From NCBI GenBank assembly GCA_020744225.1, contig JAGMWG010000009.1:682001-746000 (forward strand): 64,000 nucleotides of DNA, in the 5' to 3' direction. Below are positions 55,901-64,000 of this stretch, piece by piece (position 1 is the stretch's first letter; every line of letters begins with the position of its first letter). Under the pieces are notes generated by a model that was not told where the DNA came from, did not search any database, and saw only the letters and a program-made list of their open reading frames with translations. Source of the DNA: Paraphoma chrysanthemicola (Eukaryota > Ascomycota > Dothideomycetes > Pleosporales > Phaeosphaeriaceae). The position numbers and the translations under genes are program-made.

Positions 55901-57179
55901 GCACGCAGCAAGCTCGAAACGAATTTGATGATGAAATTCAAAGGCAGTGCGGCGAAGCGAAGAGAGCCGCTGGTGCATGTGCAGGTACCGCTAGGAACTC
56001 TTTTCGGAGCTGCGTGGAGCTGCAGGTAATGTTGCTGGGACCGGGGCGCGAAAAGGCATCAGGTGGTGTTCGTACAGGAGTGGGGCGCGACGCATGCAGA
56101 GCGAGGCGGCACTCGGTGTCGTAATTTTTTCAGTGCACGATGATCAACCCAGACATGAGTCGTAATGGGCTGCTCAGCGGACCTCATTGAATATATCGAT
56201 CATGCTCTGGCAGCCACGGCTTCACGTTGCATGAGCGTATGGATGCGAATGCTTGTCATGGAAAGAGATCTGATCTCTGCTGCAGAATTGCCAACACATC
56301 ATTTGGGCTCTCGATCCGTGGCGGCAATGCTTTGATTGACGGGCAGTCGTGCAAATACAGCACCTGCATGCACGTTCGTTCGCACGCTGCATAAACCTTC
56401 ACTGGCCGCAGGCGCTCAGAGTGTCCCAGCATGGAATTGGTCGACGTCTGTGACGCTTAAGGCCAGGGCACGGCGAAGCTGTAATGTCGAACAGAATTGG
56501 GAAGCACAGTCAGCGACGCAAGGTCGAGTGGTGGTGTTGCTGCGGTCCGCTCTATGGGATGATATTGCTGAAGAGTGGCCTCCCATTGGAGAGCTATCCG
56601 CCTGCGAAGTCCAAGCCACGCGCGAGTGACCCTGTCGAGTGGATCTGGGCTGCTCATGCGCAGCTTGCAAGATGTCCGACCCTCATGCGGATACAGCATC
56701 TCCATTGACGCCGCCGCTTGGTGAAATAACGGGCCCATGCGAGCGTGACATCCATGAAGAAGTCCAGCTTTGCAGCGGGCGAGCAGCCGGCAGCGTAGCC
56801 TGGAGTCATACAGAGCGTTTTGCAGGACATGGTACCAAAATGGGCGTTGAGGTGCCCAGTGTTTCTACGTTTCTACGTGCCCCAGTCGCGCCTACCGTTC
56901 TGGCAGTGCAAACGCCCGAGCCTGCCGTGTGCACGACCAGAGGAAGGCGTGCCTGGTGACGTTGGTTCGTGAAGGCACGATCTGCTGCTCTGCCTCCGCC
57001 CGCCGGCAAGCCACGCGAAATCACTTCATTACCTGCGTCCCGGGCTGCTGCAGGTCCATTCTTTCAGTGCTCGCCACCGAATTACCAGCGCGCGCTTCTC
57101 CTGAGCCCAGACCTGGTTGAAGGGGCTGACGGGCATTTGGTCCTCGTGATCCTGCTAAGCTTGTGTGTGAACGAAATAG

Positions 57180-57610
57180 CGCGCTTTCTCTTAGCTACTG
57201 TCAACTCCTACCCCACCTCCTCAAGACCCCAACATTGCCCGTTCTTCTGCACCTCCAGCAGCTTCTCGTTCCTCCGCCTCAATTTCTAATTCACCTCACT
57301 GATACCCCTGGACCGCTGCCCTTCACCGTCGCTGCCTTGCACACGAGCCGCACCTGCCTCGTTAGCCTCAGCCACGCGCCCAACGTCGTCATCCCGGCCT
57401 GGCACCCAGCACCCTCACGCGGACCACGACCTCACCTCCGCCCAACACCTACATCCACGCCATCCACACCACCGCACCACCACCCACAACGGATCACTCA
57501 GCGCGCCCTCGACTCATCGCCAACGCACTGCTCAGCTATAGTCCCCCGTTCCCTCGATAGCAATCCGCGCAGCGCCTGCCGGATACCCCCTCGTTGTCGA
57601 CCCCCAAACA
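57180..57610 (+). promoter_or_regulatory. C/T-rich leader of GSK3
   Basis: About 430 bases immediately before the ATG are rich in CCA, CAC and CTC with little G, as in other fungal leaders in this window. An open frame across it (57163-57660) follows from this composition and overlaps the first exon of GSK3 out of frame. Confidence 0.45.
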
Positions 57611-59121
57611 ATGAGCCAGAACCGGCCATCGGCCTTCTCATCTCTCAGAATGGGCGGTGAGTCTCCTCTGTATCCTCGATGTGATACCAATCTGACTGTA
57701 AAACAGAAGTCATCCGCGAAAAGGTCCAGGACGGCGAGACCGGCGAGTACAAGGATCTGGCGTACACGCAATGCAAAATTGTGGGCAACGGCTCATTCGG
57801 CGTCGTTTTTCAAACGAAGCTGTCCCCAAGCGGAGAAGACGCCGCGATCAAGCGCGTTTTGCAAGACAAGCGCTTCAAGGTGTGTTTGCGCATGTACTTC
57901 ATGTTTACCACCTCGCATTCGCTGACTCGGAGCAGAATCGTGAGCTGCAGATCATGCGCATCGTCCGACACCCGAACATCGTCGAGCTCAAGGCCTTCTT
58001 CTACAACAACGGCGAGCGGGTACGTGTCTGCAAGCAAGCGCCCGTTGCACCTCGTGTAGCTAACCGTTTCAGCCACAGAAGGACGAAGTGTATCTTAACC
58101 TCGTACTCGAATTCGTTCCCGAGACCGTCTACCGCGCCTCGCGCTACTTTAACAAGATGAAGACCGTTATGCCCATTCTCGAGGTCAAGCTCTACATCTA
58201 TCAGCTTTTCCGCTCGCTAGCGTACATTCATTCACAGGGCATCTGCCATCGGGATATCAAGCCCCAAAACCTGCTCTTGGACCCGTCAACTGGCGTGCTC
58301 AAGCTGTGCGATTTCGGAAGCGCCAAGATCCTGGTCGAGAACGAGCCCAACGTGTCGTACATCTGCTCGCGGTATTACCGAGCGCCCGAGTTGATTTTCG
58401 GGGCCACAAACTACACCACCAAGATTGGTATGTTTTGTGTATGCTGCGCATACAGTAGCGCTTTGCTAATGATATTCTTCAGATGTCTGGTCAACTGGCT
58501 GCGTAATGGCAGAGCTCATGCTTGGTCAGCCTTTGTTCCCCGGCGAGTCAGGCATCGACCAGCTTGTCGAGATCATCAAAGTGCTCGGTACGCCAACAAG
58601 GGACCAAATTCGCACCATGAACCCGAACTACATGGAGCACAAGTTCCCTCAAATCAAGCCGCATCCTTTCAATAAGGTATGATTGACCCGTTTTTATCGT
58701 GGGAGATTTCGCTCACATTTTTGCAGGTGTTTAGGAAGGCTGATCCAAACGCGATCGATCTGATCTCCAAGCTCCTGGAGTACACCCCGACCCAGCGCTT
58801 GTCCGCCATCGATGCCATGGTGCACCCTTTCTTCGACGAGTTGAGGGACCCCAACACCCGCCTGCCAGACTCGCGTCATCCCAATGGACCTACTCGAGAC
58901 ATGCCAGAACTATACAATTTCACCCTCCATGGTAAGTGCAAAATTGTTTGTGAAAAAGGGTTTTTTTCCTAATATGAGCAGAACTTTCTATTGCGCCTCA
59001 CCTCAACCAGCAGTTGGTTCCTACCCATATTCGCCCGGCTTTGGCCTCTCGTGGTCTGGACTTCGAGTCGCCGAACTTCAAACCTTTGACAAGGGATCAA
59101 ATGCTCGCAAGGCTGGATTAA
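57611..59121 (+). CDS. GSK3: Glycogen synthase kinase 3 (GSK3/shaggy)
   Basis: Proline-directed kinase preferring primed substrates, active in stress, development and carbon signalling. Seven exons (57611-57656, 57707-57879, 57936-58019, 58079-58427, 58483-58676, 58727-58931, 58982-59121) encode 396 residues, close to the usual fungal length. Motifs: GNGSFGVVFQTKL, AIKRVLQDKRFKNRELQIM (Lys and alpha-C Glu), KDEVYLNLVLEFVPETVYR, HRDIKPQNLLLD, CDFGSAK and the activation loop VSYICSRYYRAPELIFGATN with the autophosphorylated tyrosine and the arginine that reads primed phosphate. DVWSTGCVMAELMLGQPLF and YTPTQRLSAIDA follow. The tail ends in PLTRDQMLARLD. The exon 3/4 junction could use an acceptor six bases upstream, adding Pro-Gln; the choice here gives GERKDEVYLNL. 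Confidence 0.95.
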
Positions 59122-60940
59122 GTCCAACTTGCAGCATGCGATACCATCATACCCTATATCCGCGCGGTGTTGTCTCTGAAGCAATTCGCTTGTGAGCACA
59201 ACACTCCCCGTCCGATGAGATACAAAAATGGAATCTTGGTGGGGCATCGGCTTTCTAGACGTGTAAGCTACCACGTGTACGCCCTTTTCCTGCAATAATG
59301 AGCGCGTCTGAATGATACCGACTTTCACCTTTACAAAGAATGACCTGGCTTGCTTTCTCTTCTGGAACCTCAGCTACCCCGTCGGCGACAACTTTGCGGG
59401 CCGGCACCGTAACTACATCTCTTTTGTTCCCTCTCCTGACGATTGGCGAGCACGAATGGTTGCAAACGAAGGGTATAAGGAGTCATCAAAAATCACGGGC
59501 GTACCGATCATGAGCATCTTAGGATGGGCATCGAATCTTATTCCCACGGCCGGCTAGCATAGGCTACGATGCGTTACCGGGTTTGCATGCGGGAGTTTCT
59601 TCGTTTGAGGTTCATTGCGTCGGTGGTACTTGGGTTGGTGAGGCAGACGTGCGCAACTCAGACTCGTGAGTTTGCATCTGCGTGGACGGGCGACAATCAA
59701 CGGGTGATCTTGCAATGGGAAGATGTGGGATGGGTCAGACTTCGATTGACGGTTGTCTGCCAGGCCTAGATCAGTACTGGAGCGAGATGTTTTCTCATGT
59801 CCGATGCTACATGCCGAGCGTAAAGACGGGCGTTCACGCACTGGTGTAGTCGTCCAATATATCATTGCTTCGGCCTCTCAAATGTTGCACTTTCCTTTTG
59901 ATTTCAGAAACGCTCTCCTTAATCTACTTCAACATCTTTACTTTATTCACGCGTTAAAAAGTGCAGTCATGCACAGATTGCTCCAATCGAAACAGTCTGT
60001 TTGTTAGAAAAGACCGCTCGCGGTTCTGTGATTGAGCCAAGCTTGTTCCAGCAATTTACCATCACGCATATCGATTGTTTGAAGGAGTGAGACGTCGTTG
60101 TTCAATGTCGCAATGTGCACCCTACATATGGTGTCTCTCACCCAGATCTTAGTTATGCTCATGATCCTTAATTCTTCATGCTTTTCGCCTTTACCTGGAC
60201 TATGAACTTACCTTGCATTGACCAAACGGGAAGGCAGGATATATTCCAGCCTCGTAGAGCTATTATAGATGTACCAACCAGTTAGTTTTCGTCAAAATAA
60301 CTCAATACATCCACCCACGCCTGTGTATTTACACAAGCGAGCATTCACGAGTAAGACAAGCAAATTGTAAATAGAGTAGACCTTGATATTCTATTCCCAA
60401 CAAACCAGCTTCAATGAATGCGCGATCTCATGCTAACAAGTAAGGTTTATCAAGATGGACGAAGATATGCCCAAGACGGCAGTTGCTGGCAATGGCACGG
60501 CTGACTTGCTTGGACTGGGGATGGATTTTGAATTCGTATCTCCAGAACGGCAGGCGTTGATGGTCGTGCCGCAAGATGCTCAGAGCGGTTCCGAGCTATT
60601 GTGCCTCGTGGACGACGAGCCGATGGAGATTGAGATGTCCGAGCGTGGCAGCGAGCCAAAGGCGCGCCAAGACCACTATGCAAACGGCGCTAACGCGCGC
60701 GCGGTTGAACAAGCTCGCAGGAACGTCAACTACGACACTGCAGCTCCGCGACCCATCAGGTCGTACCGTTCACGTCGCTTTCAACACCACCACCGACAGG
60801 GCCACCCGCGCTTGCCGAGATTTGCGAACTACCACGACCGCGACGATAACGACGGACGCACCTACCGTTACAAGCACCGCTATCGAACACCTTCACCAGC
60901 GGCTCTTCGCAACCGCGCAGAAGCTACATTCGTTGCAGCC
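59122..60940. other. Intergenic, GSK3 to CBP80, with a long upstream in-frame ORF
   Basis: 59122-60454 shows no recognised gene. From 60455 an open frame runs without a stop into the CBP80 coding region (60941). It starts MDEDMPKTAVAGNG, passes an acidic part (LCLVDDEPMEIEMSERGSE) and then an Arg/His-rich part. It may be an N-terminal extension, an uncharted exon, or leader sequence that happens to stay open. Confidence 0.45.
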
Positions 60941-63768
60941 ATGGCGGATCTCGATGTCAAGGAGGAGGTGCGCGACGACAGACGCGGCGTGGATAGCTAT
61001 CGCGGAGGAGGATATAATAATAAGCGTCGCCGTGATGGTAAGCTCAAAAAGAGAAGCACTCCTTTGCGTCGCGACACTGACTTGCGCAGATGACAACGAC
61101 AACTATTCCCGCGATAGAGGTCGGGGCCCTCAGCGCCGCCGCCACGACGAGGGTGTCCCACGCCGCCGATACGAGGAACCGCCGTTTCCCAAGTTGCGCC
61201 GCCTATTACTGAACATTGCAAGCTCAACGAAGCTGCCACAGGACGAAGCAATCGAGATTGCGAAGATCTTTGGGGAGAACTTCGACGATGAGAGGCTCCG
61301 ATCGGACTTCTTTGACGTCTGGGTGCAACTGTAAGTTGCTCGCGAGTCCTGCGACACGCGCTTTGCTGACAATCCCAAGCATCATTGAACAACCATTCAA
61401 GATTCCGTTCGTCGCAGCAGTTGCACTATATGGCAATGAGGTCAAGCCCGAGATCGCCATCGAAGCAATGAAGCGCGTAGGAGCACGCGCACAAGAAGCA
61501 CTTGATGCAGGGGAGTGGAAGGAGTTCAAGCTACTGCTTAGATTCTTTGCCTGTCTCCAGCCGTTCTACCAGGATGAGGGAGTCTTTACACTGCTAGGTC
61601 AGCTGTTCGACACTGTTGTCGATCTTCAGAGCGCCAATGAGAATGATGTAAGCCGAATGGTGTCCATTGCGGATGGTTCATTTGCTAACTCGCCCAGGTC
61701 GTCGGTATTGAGCTTGTCAAAATCATCCTCCTCACCATTCCTTACGCGATCGTTTCGGGCGGTACTCGTTTCCATGAGCAGGCGCAACAACTGCTTAAAA
61801 ACACCGGCATTGTCGCAGGCAACATGGTTCCTATCGAAGGCCTCATCCACTCCTACGTAGGCGACGAAGAGGCAAAGCCCATGGGCTACCACAGCGTCAT
61901 TGGGCTTCTGCAGACACAGCTTTCGAACGAGGCAGAGAACGGATTCGATCTCTTCTGCCTCCCACGTTTCGAGGCCGATGCGTTCCGAAGGACTGCGGAA
62001 AAGTCGGAGGACGAGTCCCTGCCCACCGCTCCGCAGACCCATGCGTTCCCGACCTTCCACATCCCATCACCAGTTAATCCTGGCGCAAGGCCCGTCTTCC
62101 CAGAAGCCTACTTCTCACTCTTTGCGGACCAGGAAATGGGTACCGTGCCAAAGACCACAGATGTCGCTTCGTCACTCATTCGAGACGCCATTGTGGACAC
62201 TGTCAACCAGCTAGACTTCAATCGTGAGGTCGTTGCCAAGTTCCTCGTAGACCTCGACTGCTATTGGCATCCCAGCACGTTCGCTAAGCGCGGAACTTCG
62301 TTCGACAAGTTCCGAGAGGTGATTGGTGACAAGCTTCAATACAAGTCGGAGGATATGGTCATCGATGCGATTTTCTCGCAGTTGTTCAAGCTTCCCAGCG
62401 CGGAGCATAAGTTGGTCTACTACCACTCTCTAATCACACAGTGCTGCAAAGTTGCACCCGCTGCTATCGCACCGTCTCTCGGTCGAGCAATCCGCACCAT
62501 CTACAAGAGTCTTCCTTTACTAGATCTCGAACTTGGCTACCGTTTCCTGGACTGGTTCTCGCATCATCTGAGCAATTTCGAGTTCCGATGGCGATGGACT
62601 GAATGGTAAGTTCAGTATCCACTCCCTGAGTATTAAGCTAATCCACCATAGGCTCGATAATCTCGAGCTCTCAAACCTTCACCCGCAGAAGGCCTTCATA
62701 CTGGCTGCACTTGACAAAGAGATCCGGCTGTCGTTCGCCAAGCGCATTCGTTCCACACTGCCTGAGCCCATGCATGCCTTAATCCCTGAGCGACTGGATG
62801 CTGACAACAGCCCGGACTTCAAGTATGACAACAAAGGTATGACTTCTATTCTTGAACTACTAGCTCATGCTAAGGCTCGCGCAGACACCCCGTATGCTGC
62901 AGAAGGCCAGACTCTGCTGTCACAACTCAGAAAGAAAGCTACCGCAGAAGAAATTCAAGTCACGATTGATAGCATCCATGAGAAGGCGCTGGAGGCAGGC
63001 ATCACTGAGGTGCTTGTACCTTCTACTGATGCCTTTGTTACGGCTATTTGTCGCCTCGGTGCAAAGTCGCTTTCCCACGTCTTGTCATGCATCGAACGAG
63101 GCAAGGACCGATTGCTGGAAATCTCCCAGAACGAAGTTGCTCGCCGTCAGATCGTGGCCAGTGTGGTGGAATACTGGAAAGACCAGCCCGGTGTTGCTGT
63201 CCGAATTATCGACATTCTGCTGAACTACACCATTCTTGCGCCAATGACTGTGGTACAGTGGGTCTTTGGCAGCCACATGGGCGCCGGCGAGGCACTGACT
63301 GAGAGCTGGGTCTTCGAAATGGTCTCAAACACGGTAGCCAAGGTTACCAACCGCAACCGGCAGATCGCATCAGCTCGCCTTCAGAAGGGACTGCCTCAGG
63401 AGCAGGTTGAAATGGTTGAGGCAACGCTGGCGAAGGATCGAGACAATGCTCGCGAGCTGTTCAAATTCATTGAAGACTCTATGCGCGGCGTCAGCGAGGG
63501 GTCAGCTGATGTGCTGATCGAAAAGCAATCCAGCGGCGAGCTCACAGAAGAGGAAGCCATGCTCATTCGTGCGTGGGGGAAGCGCTGGCACACGGTCTTC
63601 ATACGCAAGGCGCAAGTGGAAGAGTCAGTGGTTGGCGAGGAGGCTGTCGAGGCTCGCGTCAGATTGCTCGCCGCCGAGCCCGATGCTGCAGAGGACATGG
63701 ACCAGGACCAGGACGGCAACGGCGTCGTCGCAGCCACCAATGGCGAGGCGCAGATGTCGGAGCTCTGA
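60941..63768 (+). CDS. STO1: Nuclear cap-binding complex large subunit CBP80
   Basis: CBP80/STO1 (GCR3) stabilises CBP20 on the m7G cap and links capped transcripts to splicing, export and decay. Exons 60941-61037, 61090-61330, 61380-61647, 61698-62605 and 62652-63768 encode 876 residues. After an Arg/Asp-rich start with an NLS-like NNKRRRD come three helical MIF4G-type domains. Family blocks include FVAAVALYGNEVKPEIAIEA, LLLRFFACLQPFY, DVVGIELVKIILLTIPYAI across intron 3, RFLDWFSHHLSNFEFRWRW, TEWLDNLELSNLHPQKAFIL across intron 4 and LLNYTILAPMTVVQWVFGSH. The acidic C-terminus (DAAEDMDQDQDGNG) closes the protein. I chose ATG 60941 (MADLDVKEEV) as conventional. The frame is open upstream to an ATG at 60455, which would add 162 residues. 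Confidence 0.93.
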
Positions 63769-64000
63769 GTTTCGTTGCCCTCAAATTGTATTAAATAGGG
63801 AAAAAGTCTGGCGAATATGGCGAGTACGGTCTGCATTTCAGTGGTAAAGGCATAATACGCGTGGTTCATCGGCTTCGCGTTTGATGCGAAGTTGGAACGG
63901 CATGGACGGCGACTTGGCAGATAGTGTACAACAATACCGTTCCTCCAGCACAGTGCAACCGAAATCTGAGACTTTAGCATAGAGGAAAATGTGCACTTTG
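63769..64000. other. 3' flank of CBP80
   Basis: The 232 bases after the CBP80 stop contain an AT-rich TATTAAATA (about 63788-63796) that may serve in 3'-end formation. The next gene is not visible. Confidence 0.4.

Larger units (their letters stand above)
52817..57610. other. 4.8-kb gene-poor region
   Basis: The longest stretch without a recognised gene. A (CA)n microsatellite lies at about 52920-52932 and another CA-rich patch near 52975-53000. Between 53500 and 57100 there are only short frames with arbitrary composition. From about 57180 to 57610 the + strand becomes strongly C/T-rich, the likely leader of GSK3. Confidence 0.5.

Noticed and set aside
57163..57660. 165-codon rightward frame before GSK3
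   Set aside because: Its His/Pro/Thr/Ser composition is what a C/T-rich leader gives, and it overlaps the first GSK3 exon in another frame.
1..64000. CRISPR arrays, phage or bacterial operons, secondary-metabolite cluster
   Set aside because: The gene structures are intron-bearing and eukaryotic. No PKS, NRPS, terpene synthase or pathway-specific Zn(II)2Cys6 regulator was seen, and no regularly spaced repeats other than the short tandem arrays listed.

Overview
The window looks like chromosomal DNA from a filamentous ascomycete (Pezizomycotina, plausibly Dothideomycetes; the class is a guess). Genes are on both strands. Most introns are about 45-60 nt, with GT(A/G)NGT donors, CTAAC/CTGAC-type branch points and (C/T)AG acceptors. 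Several 5' regions are pyrimidine-rich. The recognisable proteins are eukaryotic housekeeping or typically fungal. I found no CRISPR array, operon, tRNA, rRNA or intact transposon.

Layout. 0-9.3 kb: the 5' part of a membrane-protein gene cut by the window edge, an orphan protein kinase, a repeat-rich Ser/Gln protein, a SUR1-type inositol-phosphorylceramide mannosyltransferase and an ankyrin-repeat protein. 10-14.5 kb: a seven-helix fungal membrane protein of unknown function, a small membrane protein, and the SNF1/AMPK beta subunit (GAL83 type). 14.5-23.3 kb: a minisatellite, an 892-residue disordered protein and a bilirubin-oxidase-like multicopper oxidase. 25.8-29.6 kb: LTV1 (40S biogenesis) and LSG1 (60S biogenesis), head to head with 232 bp between start codons. 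33.3-44.3 kb: a SAT4/HAL4-type kinase, the SUN-domain ER protein SLP1, an ACAD10/11-like acyl-CoA dehydrogenase ending in SKL, the PIG-P/GPI19 subunit of GPI-GlcNAc transferase, and a membrane-anchored histidine-acid-phosphatase homologue that seems to lack the HD dyad. 45.4-52.8 kb: an MFS transporter of the allantoate/nicotinate/pantothenate permease type, the TRAPP subunit BET5, and a CaMKK-like kinase of the class that activates SNF1. 57.6-63.8 kb: GSK3 and the nuclear cap-binding protein CBP80 (STO1). Gene-poor stretches lie at 29.6-33.3 kb and 52.8-57.6 kb.

How the genes relate. No biosynthetic or defence cluster is evident. Linked themes are nutrient signalling (SNF1 beta subunit, CaMKK-like kinase, GSK3, HAL4-type kinase), ribosome biogenesis (LTV1/LSG1), secretory and lipid-glycan functions (SUR1, GPI19, SLP1, BET5) and transport or oxidation (MFS, multicopper oxidase, acyl-CoA dehydrogenase). 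Exon structures were read by hand from splice signals and family conservation. In the multi-exon genes the joined exons keep the frame and give a whole number of codons. I saw no clearly new biological system. The best leads are the uncharacterised seven-helix protein, the HD-less phosphatase homologue, the two MGN starts of the AMPK beta gene, the LTV1/LSG1 pair and the SKL-tailed acyl-CoA dehydrogenase.
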